From contig CALKMX010000017.1 of the NCBI GenBank assembly GCA_938091675.1, positions 1-35,566 on the forward strand: a DNA stretch of 35,566 nucleotides, written 5' to 3'. The notes below the pieces were generated by a model. It had not been told where the DNA came from. It ran no database searches and saw only the letters and a program-made list of their open reading frames with translations. Numbering within the stretch: the first letter of the stretch is position 1; every line of letters starts with the position of its first letter. Origin of the DNA: an uncultured Opitutales bacterium. GTDB lineage: Bacteria; Verrucomicrobiota; Verrucomicrobiia; Opitutales; Seribacteraceae. Positions 6,813-15,584 of this stretch are shown here, piece by piece. The position numbers and the translations under genes were made by a program.

Positions 6813-8294
6813 TTAGAAAGGTAAGATCCTCTGGACGTCGAAAAAGGTGACGTAGAGCATGAAAGAAAAAAGTAATGCAACAAAAAGCATTTGGGCTCTT
6901 TCCAAAAATGCAAGGGGCAGGGGTTCTCCTCGCAATTTTTCAATGGTGGCAAAAAGCATGTGCCCACCATCTAAAACAGGAATAGGTAAAAGGTTAAGGA
7001 TAGCTAGGTTCACATTGATAAAAACGACAAACCACAAAAGTTTTTTAAAACCAATTTTGGCAAATACGCTTAGGTGGTTCACAATTCCAACCGGACCGCT
7101 CATGTTGCGAAGTTTTACATCGGATGCCGGGCTCACCAATCCGGTAAGGGTTAAATACATTTCCTTTACCCTGCTGTAAATCAAGGTGAGTGGATTCGGA
7201 TAAGTGGTTACAATTTTAAATTCAGGCCGGAATCCGATCATTTTCCGAAGGCTTGAAATGCCTCCTATGGAGATTTCCTTTTCCACGGGAATCAATTCAA
7301 AGGTGCGTTTGGGACCCCTTTCCCCTCCTTGCCGTAAGGTCAATGAAACACTTTGGTTACTATCGGCCTTATCAAGCATATGGACAAGTTGAGAGAAAGA
7401 ATGTATCTCCTCGCCATTCATGGAAATAGGCTGATCACCAACTTTTAGCCCAGCTTGCTCTGCAGGCATATTGGGGGTCAGTTCTCCGATGAAAAAAGTT
7501 TCCTTTGGGCCTATGCCAATCACTCTGATCTCTTCAGATCCCCAGACTTCAGGATAAACTTCAAGTTTTATTTCCTGCCCATTTCGGAGCACAGTTAAAT
7601 TAAGTAGCCTCCTTCCTTGAGCAGTTTGTTGCTTGCCAGTGATGATCCGGTTTTGAATATCCATGAAATCATCCACGGGCGATCCGTCTACTGCCAAGAT
7701 TTCGTCTCCCTCAAGGAGTCCAGCTTTTCTAGCGGGGGATGTAACCTCCTCACCCTCATTAACTAGGGGGTTCCATCGTTCCACAGTATCAGCTACATAA
7801 CCAATCTTGGTGGTTAGTTGGGCATCCGTAACATCGTACCCGAAAAACCACAAGATTGAGGAAAGGGCAAATGCAAGCAGAACATTAAAAACAGCCCCCA
7901 TAACCCCTACGATCATTTTATCAGAGTAGGTAATTTTGGGTAAAGGCTTGTTTTCAGGAGGCTCGTCTTCCTCATCGAAATCATCCCATGCCGATTTTCT
8001 CTTTTCAGATAATCCCTCCTTGTCCCCGTCTTTGCCTTCGTTTCCCTCTAAACGCCCCATGTCAGAAAGTTGAGGAAGTGCGACATACCCACCAAATGGG
8101 ATGGCAGAAAGTCGGTATTCAACTCCATTCCGGGTCCAACCAAACAATTTTGGGCCAAAACCTATGGAGAACCGAGTGATGATCAAACCACGCTGTCGGG
8201 CAGCTAAAAAATGCCCAAGTTCATGTATGAAAATGGTAAACCCAAGGGCAAATAAGGCGACAAAAAGAAAAGCGATATCATAAAGCATAGTCAT
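6813..8294 (-). CDS. rseP: Site-2 intramembrane zinc protease RseP
   Basis: This is an M50 membrane metalloprotease of 493 residues, the family that releases anti-sigma factors and clears signal-peptide remnants. The active site HELGH is at 24-28 in the first membrane helix. The third metal ligand is Asp442 in PIPVLDGG, in a later helix, and hydrophobic segments flank both. Two PDZ domains lie at about 160-250 and 255-340. A highly charged, acidic insertion occupies about residues 82-119 (for example KSAWDDFDEEDEPPENK), between the conserved GYVALP strand and the second membrane helix. A second ATG two codons in is an alternative start. It sits 19 bases after dxr. Confidence 0.92.
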   Translation of the reverse strand: MTMLYDIAFLFVALFALGFTIFIHELGHFLAARQRGLIITRFSIGFGPKLFGWTRNGVEYRLSAIPFGGYVALPQLSDMGRLEGNEGKDGDKEGLSEKRKSAWDDFDEEDEPPENKPLPKITYSDKMIVGVMGAVFNVLLAFALSSILWFFGYDVTDAQLTTKIGYVADTVERWNPLVNEGEEVTSPARKAGLLEGDEILAVDGSPVDDFMDIQNRIITGKQQTAQGRRLLNLTVLRNGQEIKLEVYPEVWGSEEIRVIGIGPKETFFIGELTPNMPAEQAGLKVGDQPISMNGEEIHSFSQLVHMLDKADSNQSVSLTLRQGGERGPKRTFELIPVEKEISIGGISSLRKMIGFRPEFKIVTTYPNPLTLIYSRVKEMYLTLTGLVSPASDVKLRNMSGPVGIVNHLSVFAKIGFKKLLWFVVFINVNLAILNLLPIPVLDGGHMLFATIEKLRGEPLPLAFLERAQMLFVALLFSFMLYVTFFDVQRILPF

Positions 8295-8313
8295 AAAATG
8301 AAATCAGTTGGCT

Positions 8314-9480
8314 TTACGCAAATTTGACAATCGCTTGCTTTGCCAGCAAGCGTGCCTCTTCATCAAGATAAAGCAAATCATCGAGCGTAGAGAAGGAACG
8401 GTGTTCAAAAAGATTCAAGGAATGCTCAATTATGCTTGAAATCGACTCAAAGCCAATCCGATTCGCTAGAAATGCCTCAACCGCAACCTCATTTGAAGCG
8501 TTGAAAACAAGGGGGGCGGACCCGTCGTCTCGAAGCACTTGAATTGCAAGTTTTAAACAGGGATAGCGTTCCATATCGGGTGGAGAAAAAGAAAGATCCA
8601 GACTTGCGGAAAGGTCCAGTCCCTCATCCACTCCGGTATGCCGCTCTGGGTAAAGCATTGCATTCTGCAGGGCAAAGGTCATCGAAGGGGGGGACATTTG
8701 GGCAAGACAGCACCCATCCTTAAACTTAACAATCGCATGGACAAGACTGGGCGGGTGGATAAGGACATGAAGTTTTTCTGGGGGCAAATCAAAGAGCCAC
8801 TTAGCCTCAATTAATTCAAGACCTTTATTGGCCATGGTTGCAGAGTCTACGGTAATTTTCGGACCCATGATCCAGTTGGGATGTTTCAGTGCTGTTTCAG
8901 GTGTTACCTTGCTCAATTCTTCCAAAGGCAAGTTACGGAAAGGTCCGCCCGATGCGGTCAGCGCCAAGGAATCTAACGATTTTTGGGGTTGTCCTTGGAT
9001 ACACTGAAATACCGCATTATGTTCACTATCCGCAGGCAAAATTCGTGCACCAGTTCGATTTGCGGTTTCCATAACTAATGATCCACCCACCACAAGGGAC
9101 TCCTTGTTGGCAAGAACCACGTCTTTACCTGCCTCAAGAGCCGCTAATGTTGGAGGCAGACCAGCTGCTCCAACAACTGCCACCAAGACCATGTCTGCCT
9201 CATCCCACGAAGCTAGATCCAGTAGGGCTTCTGCACCGCTGGTAAATTCAGTCCCGTTCGGAAGCTCAGGGATGTTGGATGGAGTTTGAGAAAGATGTAT
9301 TTTCTTAACCCCAAATTCGCGGGCTATAGACCCCAGTTTTTCGCCATTTTGGAATGCAGAAATACCGATAAGTTTAAGTTTGTCTGGGTGCCTGCGAATT
9401 ACCCGCAATGAATTTCCCCCAATGGACCCGGTAGCGCCGAGCAAGACGAGCTTTCTAGGAAAACTCATGGATGGAGCCAC
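8314..9480 (-). CDS. dxr: 1-deoxy-D-xylulose 5-phosphate reductoisomerase
   Basis: Dxr catalyses the NADPH-dependent conversion of DXP to methylerythritol 4-phosphate, the committed MEP step. The NADPH loop GATGSIG is at 15-21. LANKES is at 124-129. Metal ligands Asp151 and Glu153 lie in PADSEHNAVFQ and Glu222 in NKGLELIEAKWLF. TASGGPF and HPNWIMGPKITVDSATM are canonical. The 388-residue length is normal. The start ATG at 9480 lies 16 bases inside the end of cdsA, and an internal ATG four codons in is an alternative. Confidence 0.97.
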   Translation of the reverse strand: MAPSMSFPRKLVLLGATGSIGGNSLRVIRRHPDKLKLIGISAFQNGEKLGSIAREFGVKKIHLSQTPSNIPELPNGTEFTSGAEALLDLASWDEADMVLVAVVGAAGLPPTLAALEAGKDVVLANKESLVVGGSLVMETANRTGARILPADSEHNAVFQCIQGQPQKSLDSLALTASGGPFRNLPLEELSKVTPETALKHPNWIMGPKITVDSATMANKGLELIEAKWLFDLPPEKLHVLIHPPSLVHAIVKFKDGCCLAQMSPPSMTFALQNAMLYPERHTGVDEGLDLSASLDLSFSPPDMERYPCLKLAIQVLRDDGSAPLVFNASNEVAVEAFLANRIGFESISSIIEHSLNLFEHRSFSTLDDLLYLDEEARLLAKQAIVKFA

Positions 9481-10325
9481 AAAATAATGAAATACCCCGT
9501 TGGGGCGGATAGGATCAAGCTGTCGGTTAGGTCAAGTAGGCCGCCGATTCCTGGGATGGCCCCACCGGAATCCTTCATGCCAGCCAGCCTTTTGAGCACA
9601 GATGCAATCAAATCTCCAATCACCGAAACAACTGCAATGACTAGACCCCACCATGCCCCTTGGGATGCGTCAAACGACCAAGTGCCAAAATCGAACAAAT
9701 GGGAAAGGTGAGTATTGGCTAGCCATGGAATCAAGGCACCAATTCCTGCAGACGCACCCAGACCACCCAGCAATCCTTCCACAGTTTTACCTGGGCTTAT
9801 AGAGGGAGCCATTTTGGTGCGGCCAATGGTTTTCCCGACAAGTAATGCCCCGATGTCGCTAAATTTGGCAACAAGCACAATCCAAAGACAGAAAAATAAT
9901 CCAAAGCCAATTTGTTCGGGACTTTGCGGTATGTCGGTTAAGCGGAGAATACGAACGAAATAATGCAAGAGAAAGGTGACGAAAAGCAGGCCGAAAAAAG
10001 TGGGTAACAGACGTTTAACATAAAGTCCGCGCTGATCCTGGGGAAAAACCACACAGGCCGCGGAGGAAAAAAGGGCTCCCACGGCGAGGGCGTCAATGCC
10101 GGCTCCCGGGAAATAAAAAGCAATGGGAATCATGCAGGCACCCGTTACCAGGCCTGTGATACGGTTGGCGGCAAATCCAATTCTACCCAGGATGGTGTAC
10201 ACTTCGAAAAGCGTGAGGGTGGCACAGAAGTTTAGGATCCACATCGCGCCCGGTTCTTTGAGGCCGTAAACGATGCCCCCGAGCAATCCCCAGAGAATAA
10301 TCGTGGCAAAGGTTCTTAAAATCAT
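9465..10325 (-). CDS. cdsA: Phosphatidate cytidylyltransferase
   Basis: CdsA makes CDP-diacylglycerol from phosphatidate and CTP at the inner membrane. The 286-residue protein is largely hydrophobic with about eight predicted membrane segments. The C-terminal signature occupies about 242-270: SVLKRLAGMKDSGG followed by PGIGGLLDLTDS. The acidic residues Asp265 and Asp268 are kept, but the usual PGHGG...DR of the family is PGIGG...DL here, a variant I associate with PVC-group enzymes. The ATG overlaps the uppS stop by four bases, and the end overlaps dxr. Confidence 0.9.
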   Translation of the reverse strand: MILRTFATIILWGLLGGIVYGLKEPGAMWILNFCATLTLFEVYTILGRIGFAANRITGLVTGACMIPIAFYFPGAGIDALAVGALFSSAACVVFPQDQRGLYVKRLLPTFFGLLFVTFLLHYFVRILRLTDIPQSPEQIGFGLFFCLWIVLVAKFSDIGALLVGKTIGRTKMAPSISPGKTVEGLLGGLGASAGIGALIPWLANTHLSHLFDFGTWSFDASQGAWWGLVIAVVSVIGDLIASVLKRLAGMKDSGGAIPGIGGLLDLTDSLILSAPTGYFIILWLHP

Positions 10326-11071
10326 GATAAGTGAGCAGGTTGTTGGATTTGTTCGCTAGTTTTCCCAAATCTGCGCTCCCGGCGGGCATAATTTCCGAGA
10401 GCGTCCAGAAATGCATCCCGCCCGAAGTCAGGCCAGTGCAAAGGGGATACAAAAATCTCTGCGTAGGCAGCCTGTAAAAGCAAAAAGTTACTGAGGCGGA
10501 ATTCGCCCGAGGTGCGGATGATGAGATCAGGGTCGGGAAGACCAGCCGTCTGAAGGTAGGGAGAAAATTCTTCCCAAGAGGGAACACCCGTTGAGGATGG
10601 ATTGTCCTGACCGTATCTGGCGATTGCGTGGAGAACCTCTTGCCGACTGCCATAATTGAGAGCCAGGGTCAGGTTCCAGTTCTTGTTCCCTTTGGTTTGC
10701 TCAATGGTGTCTTCCACAATGCGGCGGGCAAAAGGAGGAAGGCCGCTGAGATCCCCGATTGCCCGTAGGCGGATCCCGTCCTCCATCATCGATCTAAGTT
10801 CTTTCTTGAGAAATTCCTCCAATAATTTCATTAGACCGGATTTTTCATCTTTGGGCCTGTTCTGGTTTTCCGTACTGAAGGCATAGAGAGTGATGTAGGG
10901 CACACCCACTTCTTTGGCGGCATTGACCACAGCCCGAACATTCTCCACGCCGTTACGGTGCCCAAAAAGTCTGGGCATCTTGCGGGATTTTGCCCAGCGA
11001 CCATTCCCATCCATAATCAAGGCGACATGGCGGGGGAGGTTACTTTTTTCTTCGGTTGATAGCTGATTCAT
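10322..11071 (-). CDS. uppS: Undecaprenyl diphosphate synthase (cis-prenyltransferase)
   Basis: UppS condenses isopentenyl diphosphate units onto farnesyl diphosphate to give the C55 carrier lipid for cell-wall synthesis. The 249-residue protein has the catalytic Asp21 in ALIMDGNGRWAKSR, then GHRNGVENVR, YAFSTENQNRP, LALNYGSRQE and the C-terminal IIRTSGEFRLSNF and RRERRFG motifs. It is the first gene of the minus-strand operon. An 80-base divergent region separates it from phhB. An A/G-rich stretch before the ATG is weak as a ribosome binding site. Confidence 0.97.
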   Translation of the reverse strand: MNQLSTEEKSNLPRHVALIMDGNGRWAKSRKMPRLFGHRNGVENVRAVVNAAKEVGVPYITLYAFSTENQNRPKDEKSGLMKLLEEFLKKELRSMMEDGIRLRAIGDLSGLPPFARRIVEDTIEQTKGNKNWNLTLALNYGSRQEVLHAIARYGQDNPSSTGVPSWEEFSPYLQTAGLPDPDLIIRTSGEFRLSNFLLLQAAYAEIFVSPLHWPDFGRDAFLDALGNYARRERRFGKTSEQIQQPAHLS

Positions 11072-11151
11072 CGGGAATGGAGACTCTTTCTATCTCAACG
11101 GCTAAGGGACCGATTGACAACGAGGAAAGCATCAGGTAGCAAATTCGCAGA
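11072..11151. promoter_or_regulatory. Divergent uppS / phhB promoter region
   Basis: This 80-base gap must carry the promoter of the long uppS-suhB operon (minus) and that of phhB (plus). I see no palindrome or confident -35/-10 pair in it. The assignment rests on the divergent gene arrangement. Confidence 0.35.
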
Positions 11152-11442
11152 ATGTCCACTCCTTTAAGTAATGAACAGATCCATCAATCGCTGGCTAATT
11201 TAAGTGGCTGGGAATGGAGCGAAGATAAAGTAAAAAAATCTTTTCAATTTGCTGGTTTTCGCGAAGCGATGGGATTTATCCTGCAGATTTCCTATGAGGC
11301 AGAAGCGGCCGATCATCATCCTGAAATCTTCAACTGCTACAACCGGGTGGAGATTGCACTCAATACCCACGATGCCGGAGGTAAGGTTACCGAGAAGGAT
11401 ATCAAGCTTGCCCGGTTAATTGAAAGAATTTCAGCGGCTTGA
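11152..11442 (+). CDS. phhB: 4a-hydroxytetrahydrobiopterin (pterin-4a-carbinolamine) dehydratase
   Basis: This 96-residue protein matches the PCD/DCoH family, which dehydrates 4a-hydroxy-tetrahydropterin formed by aromatic amino-acid hydroxylases. The active-site histidines are His55-His56 in EAADHHPEIF and His73 in LNTHDAGGKVTEKD. Length and motif spacing are normal. No phenylalanine hydroxylase is present in the window, so its partner is elsewhere, or it has a moonlighting or molybdopterin-linked role as proposed for some bacterial homologues. It converges on the sulfatase gene with a one-base gap. Confidence 0.93.
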   Translation: MSTPLSNEQIHQSLANLSGWEWSEDKVKKSFQFAGFREAMGFILQISYEAEAADHHPEIFNCYNRVEIALNTHDAGGKVTEKDIKLARLIERISAA

Positions 11443-11443
11443 G

Positions 11444-12949
11444 TTAATACAAATTTTTAATTTTAGCGGGCAGGGGCCGATTATCTGGAGGGACTTGATA
11501 TTGCTCCCTGAGCCGCGAAAGGTCCTTTTTCAATGCAGCCGTAATCTGCTCGTAGTCAGGCTTGCCGTAGACAGATTCCAATTCATTGGGATCTTTTTCC
11601 AGGTCGTATAATTCCCAGCCATCGATCATGTAAAAGTGGATCAGTTTATAGCGGTGGTTGCGCATACCGTAGTGCCGGCGGACATTGTGGTATCCAGGGA
11701 ATTCATAATATTGATAGTAGATTGATTTCCTCCAGTCAGAGGGAGTTTCTCCTTTAAGTAAGGGAACGATAGATCTGCCCTGCATATCATTGGGCTGATT
11801 TGCTCCACAGATCTCAAGAAAGGTTTGAGCATAATCCAGGTTTTGTACGAGGTCCATGTTTACACTACCCGCCTTGATGGAACCCGGCCAGCGAACCAAG
11901 AGCGGGGTGCGGAATGATTCCTCATACATCCAGCGCTTATCATACCACCCATGTTCTCCTAAGTACCAACCCTGATCGGAGGAATAGACCACAATGGTAT
12001 TTTCGGCCAATCCACTTTGGTCGAGATAATCAAGCAGGCGGCCAATGTTCTCATCCACCGAGTCGATGCACCTAAGGTAATCCTTGGCATAACGCTGGTA
12101 TTTCCATTTGAGCAAATCATCTCCTTCTAACTCGGCCTCACGGAAAGCTTTATTTTTTGGCTCATAGGCAGCATTCCAGATTTTTTTCTGTTCATCATTT
12201 AACTCCCTGGGCGGGGTTAGTTTAAAATCATGTTCGTCCCGCATATGTTTACCAATGGTCATTGTCTGGGTGGATGCGGGGGATAAGCGGTTTTGATAAT
12301 CATCCCGAAGGGTTGCTGGTTCCGGAACATCCTGATCATCATATTTGCTCATATATTTGGGTGCCGGTAACCAGTTCCTGTGGGGTGCTTTGTGCCACGA
12401 ACAAAGGAAAAAGGGTTGATCGCTATCCCGCTCATTTTTGAGCCAGTCCAGGGTTCGGTCGGTTATAATATCTGTGGTATAACCGGTAATTTTTCTATTT
12501 CCATTTGAAGTGAGGAAAAGCGGGTTGTAGTAGGGTCCCTGTCCGCGGAGAACTTCCCAGAAATCAAACCCGGTGGGACTGCTTTTTAGGTGCCACTTTC
12601 CAAAGAGTGCGGTTTGGTAGCCTGCTTTTTGGAGGAGTTTAGGAAAGGTCTGTTGAGAGCCATCAAAGGTCTCCCCATTGGTCAGTTGACCATTGAGGTG
12701 GCTATGCTTGCCGGTGAGGACAACAGCCCGGCTGGGAGCACAGATAGAGTTGGTAACAAAGGCACGGTCAAAGCGCATCCCTTCGTTGGCAAGTCGATCG
12801 AGGTTGGGTGTCTGGTTCCGGTTAGACCCATAGGCGGAAATGGCCTGGTAAGCATGATCATCTGAAAAGATAAAGAGTATGTTGGGCCGCTTGGCAGATA
12901 GTAGGCAGCAAAATAAAATAACCGGAAAAATTACAATAAATGGCTTCAT
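11444..12949 (-). CDS. Secreted formylglycine-dependent sulfatase
   Basis: This is a type I (S1) sulfatase of 501 residues. Residues 1-19 form a signal peptide (hydrophobic run ending LLSA). Metal-binding Asp30-Asp31 follow in IFSDDHAYQ. The maturation motif Cys70-Ala-Pro-Ser-Arg74 in [16 protein letters not shown] should be converted to formylglycine. LFGKWHLKS and [17 protein letters not shown] are further family motifs. It should remove sulfate esters from algal or host polysaccharides in the periplasm or outside. The sequence style resembles N-acetylglucosamine-6-sulfatase-like subfamilies, but the substrate is not provable here. No maturase or glycoside hydrolase lies nearby. Confidence 0.93.
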   Translation of the reverse strand: MKPFIVIFPVILFCCLLSAKRPNILFIFSDDHAYQAISAYGSNRNQTPNLDRLANEGMRFDRAFVTNSICAPSRAVVLTGKHSHLNGQLTNGETFDGSQQTFPKLLQKAGYQTALFGKWHLKSSPTGFDFWEVLRGQGPYYNPLFLTSNGNRKITGYTTDIITDRTLDWLKNERDSDQPFFLCSWHKAPHRNWLPAPKYMSKYDDQDVPEPATLRDDYQNRLSPASTQTMTIGKHMRDEHDFKLTPPRELNDEQKKIWNAAYEPKNKAFREAELEGDDLLKWKYQRYAKDYLRCIDSVDENIGRLLDYLDQSGLAENTIVVYSSDQGWYLGEHGWYDKRWMYEESFRTPLLVRWPGSIKAGSVNMDLVQNLDYAQTFLEICGANQPNDMQGRSIVPLLKGETPSDWRKSIYYQYYEFPGYHNVRRHYGMRNHRYKLIHFYMIDGWELYDLEKDPNELESVYGKPDYEQITAALKKDLSRLREQYQVPPDNRPLPAKIKNLY

Positions 12950-13052
12950 TTCTCGACATTCTGTGCTTTTCCTATCTTCATCAATCTCAAATTGGAGATA
13001 AAAGAGTAAAAATGATCACAGGTTTTTTTATGATTATTCCTCCCGTACGGGC
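12950..13052. promoter_or_regulatory. Divergent sulfatase / MFS-acyltransferase promoter region with palindrome
   Basis: This 103-base gap serves two divergent genes. A perfect 10-base palindrome, CCCGTACGGG, occupies 13042-13051 and ends one base before the MFS-acyltransferase ATG. That is where the ribosome binding site would be, and no purine-rich Shine-Dalgarno is otherwise visible. It could be an operator or a small hairpin affecting initiation. Confidence 0.4.
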
Positions 13053-15527
13053 ATGAGTTGTCAAAAGTATACCTTCTCTCGAATCATTCCCTTGTTGTGT
13101 GCCCAGACCCTTGGAGCATTTAATGATAATGCGGTGAAAGCATTTCTGCCGGTGTTGGCTGCCTATCAATTCGGGAAGGAAAGTATGGACCAGATCAATC
13201 AATGGGCTTCGCTGCTTTTGATTCTTCCTTTTATCCTGTTTGCTCCATTGGCTGGGTGGGTTGCGGACCGGTTTTCTAAGAGGCAAGTTATTGGAGTCAG
13301 CCTGTTTTCCCAGCTCTTCGGACTGGTGGTAATTCTCCTTGGCATATCCTTGCAATCTCTTCCCGTTTCTTTGCTTGGATTTTTCCTGCTTTCCACCCAG
13401 TCCACTTTCTTGTCTCCGGCCAAAAAAGGCATCCTCAAGGAAATGGTAGGTTATGAAAAATTGGGCAAAGCGGTTGGATGGATGGAAATGCTTTCAATTG
13501 TGGGAATTTTGGGCGGTGCTTTTACCGGGGCTGTTTTATTCGATGGATTTGTGACTGGTAGTGGGGGGTGGGGGGCCGCACACAAGATCACAATGCTCAT
13601 CATAGCACTGGCATTGTTTTCATGGGTGATAAACCTGTCCACTCCTTCCACTGGGGTTACCAGTCACGAGTCTTTCCGCCCCCGTCTCTTTTGGGGACAT
13701 TTTCAGGATTTGAGGAATTTGCTGAGCAACCCCCGGCTTCGTTGGTCTGCCTTGGGGGATGCCTGTTTCTGGGCAGTGGGTGGATTTTTTTATTTGGTCC
13801 TAGTCAGACTGTCCGGAGAGGTGACTGAAGGAAATGTAGGCATGGGCAGCCTTTATGGTTTCTGGTTTCTCTTACTTGGTATTGGCATTATGGGAGGAGC
13901 CTTGTTTGCGGCTTATTTAAATAAGGGAAGAGTCGAGATCGGACTCAGTCCTCTGGGACTCCTTGGTATGACAGCGAGTCTAGTAGGAATTTACTTTTTT
14001 CATCCTCTTGGGAATTTATTCGAAATCTGCTGTGCATCCCTAGGTTTTTTTGGTGCTCTCTTTTTTGTTCCTCTAAATGGATATTTACAGGATCAGGCAG
14101 AGCCGAATGAGCGGGGCCGGGTTTTGGCTGCTTCTAATTTACTTACCCAACTGGGAGGGATTGCCCTAATCGGAATCCATGCCTGGTTTGCCAATGGATT
14201 GGGAATCCAAGCTAAGGTTGAAATTTTGATCTTAATCTTCCCGCTCGGATTACTGACCGTGGTTGTCGTCATCATTTTGTTTGAGGATCTGCTCCGATCC
14301 TTCTTTCACATGCTATTGAGAGTTTTCTACCGCATTGAGGCTAGGGGAATGTCAAACTTCCCAGAACGGGGGGGGGCATTAATTGTGAGTAACCATTTAT
14401 CCTATGCGGATCCTGTTTTCATCGGAGCCGCATTTCCCAGAAAAGTCCGGTATTTGGCACATGAGGAATTATCCAAATCCAGATTCATGAATGCGGTCTT
14501 CCAGCTTACCGATACCTTGACGGTTTCATCCACCAACTCACTGGCTTCTTTAAAGCAATCGATCAAACGGATGAAAACAGGAATACCGCTGTGTCTTTTT
14601 GCAGAGGGTGGAATTTCGAGAATCGGGGTTACCCTACCGTTTATGGGAGGTTCCATACTTTTGGCAAAATCCGCCCGGGTGCCGATTATTCCCACCTTTC
14701 TAGACGGAGTCTGGGGTAGCGTATACAGTAACAAGGGAGGCCGTTTTTTTAAGAAAACTCCGGAGTCTTTTCCCTACGGGGTATCGGTATGCGTGGGTCC
14801 TTCCATTCAACCGGATCAGGCGACACCAGAAACGGTCAGGCAGGCGGTGTTGGGGTTGGGGCGGGATGCCTTCAACCTAAGAATCGAAAATCACCCAAAA
14901 GTTTCTCAGTCCTTACAAAAACAAATTTTTCGATCTACCACAGGAATTCTTTTTCGGGATCAGCATGGAACCGAAATAACCAGATGGCATTTTTTGCAAA
15001 ATCTTAAATCTCATAAAATCGACCTGCCAGCACCATTTAATGAATGGATATTAAGGGTCAGGGAAGTGATGAATAAAAAGAATCAGCCGGTTCTATTGCC
15101 TTGGGTGAATTGGATGCGTTTAAAACAGACCAACCTGCTTGATCATAAGAAGTTGCTCATCTGCCAGGGAGATGCAACCTGGATGGGTCAATGGTTTCCC
15201 TGGTTCCCTTTGCTTTCCCCTTTTGGTTTTGAGCAAAATAAGGACGGTAGTTGGCAGGCGATCGCCCAGGAAATAGACGTTAAACCTCATCTGGTTCAAG
15301 GATTTGCCACTGCACAAAATGGCCTCGTTGCCCTGCAATTCCCAGACGAAAGAAACGGGAATCATCTTCAACTAGGATGCAAGGAGGGAACTTTGGGGAG
15401 AATGTTACCTGGGTATTCTTATACCATCAATGGGAAGGATTTTGTTTTACATGGGATAAAACAACCAGAAATTCTACCAAAGGTAGGGGTGGATGAAGAT
15501 GGATTTCTAGTGAAAGCAGGAAACTAG
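13053..15527 (+). CDS. MFS transporter-acyltransferase fusion (Aas/LplT-like) with reduced C-terminus
   Basis: The 824-residue protein combines three parts. Residues 1 to about 410 form a major-facilitator domain with about twelve hydrophobic helices and an early QTLGAFNDNAVKAF motif like the lysophospholipid transporter LplT. Residues about 420-610 form a PlsC-type acyltransferase with the catalytic NHxxxxD motif (SNHLSYADP, near 447-454) and FAEGGISR near 515. The last 210 residues lack adenylation motifs but end in GTLGRMLPGYSY and VGVDEDGFLVKAG, which recall the end of an AMP-binding domain. In full-length Aas-type fusions (about 1150 residues) an acyl-ACP synthetase occupies this position. 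Likely role: uptake and re-acylation of lysophospholipids at the inner membrane. The third part looks degenerate. Confidence 0.8.
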   Translation: MSCQKYTFSRIIPLLCAQTLGAFNDNAVKAFLPVLAAYQFGKESMDQINQWASLLLILPFILFAPLAGWVADRFSKRQVIGVSLFSQLFGLVVILLGISLQSLPVSLLGFFLLSTQSTFLSPAKKGILKEMVGYEKLGKAVGWMEMLSIVGILGGAFTGAVLFDGFVTGSGGWGAAHKITMLIIALALFSWVINLSTPSTGVTSHESFRPRLFWGHFQDLRNLLSNPRLRWSALGDACFWAVGGFFYLVLVRLSGEVTEGNVGMGSLYGFWFLLLGIGIMGGALFAAYLNKGRVEIGLSPLGLLGMTASLVGIYFFHPLGNLFEICCASLGFFGALFFVPLNGYLQDQAEPNERGRVLAASNLLTQLGGIALIGIHAWFANGLGIQAKVEILILIFPLGLLTVVVVIILFEDLLRSFFHMLLRVFYRIEARGMSNFPERGGALIVSNHLSYADPVFIGAAFPRKVRYLAHEELSKSRFMNAVFQLTDTLTVSSTNSLASLKQSIKRMKTGIPLCLFAEGGISRIGVTLPFMGGSILLAKSARVPIIPTFLDGVWGSVYSNKGGRFFKKTPESFPYGVSVCVGPSIQPDQATPETVRQAVLGLGRDAFNLRIENHPKVSQSLQKQIFRSTTGILFRDQHGTEITRWHFLQNLKSHKIDLPAPFNEWILRVREVMNKKNQPVLLPWVNWMRLKQTNLLDHKKLLICQGDATWMGQWFPWFPLLSPFGFEQNKDGSWQAIAQEIDVKPHLVQGFATAQNGLVALQFPDERNGNHLQLGCKEGTLGRMLPGYSYTINGKDFVLHGIKQPEILPKVGVDEDGFLVKAGN

Positions 15528-15544
15528 TTCCAAGCTTTTCCTGC
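15516..15544 (+). terminator. Inverted repeat at the end of the MFS-acyltransferase gene
   Basis: A perfect 8-base stem GCAGGAAA (15516-15523) / TTTCCTGC (15537-15544) with a 13-base loop spans the stop codon at 15525-15527. No T-run follows directly, so it is a weak candidate terminator or an mRNA-stabilising hairpin. Confidence 0.3.
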
Positions 15545-15584
15545 CCTTATACATGTGATATAAACAGCCTTTAATTTTTATTTA

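Noticed and set aside
10183-10653. 156-codon minus-strand frame across uppS/cdsA
   Set aside because: It is a frame shadow of two well-recognised genes and shows no motif of its own.
12987-13355. Minus-strand open frame of 122 codons overlapping the sulfatase/MFS-acyltransferase intergenic region
   Set aside because: It lies opposite the clearly coding MFS domain, has no family motifs, and its composition looks like an antisense shadow.
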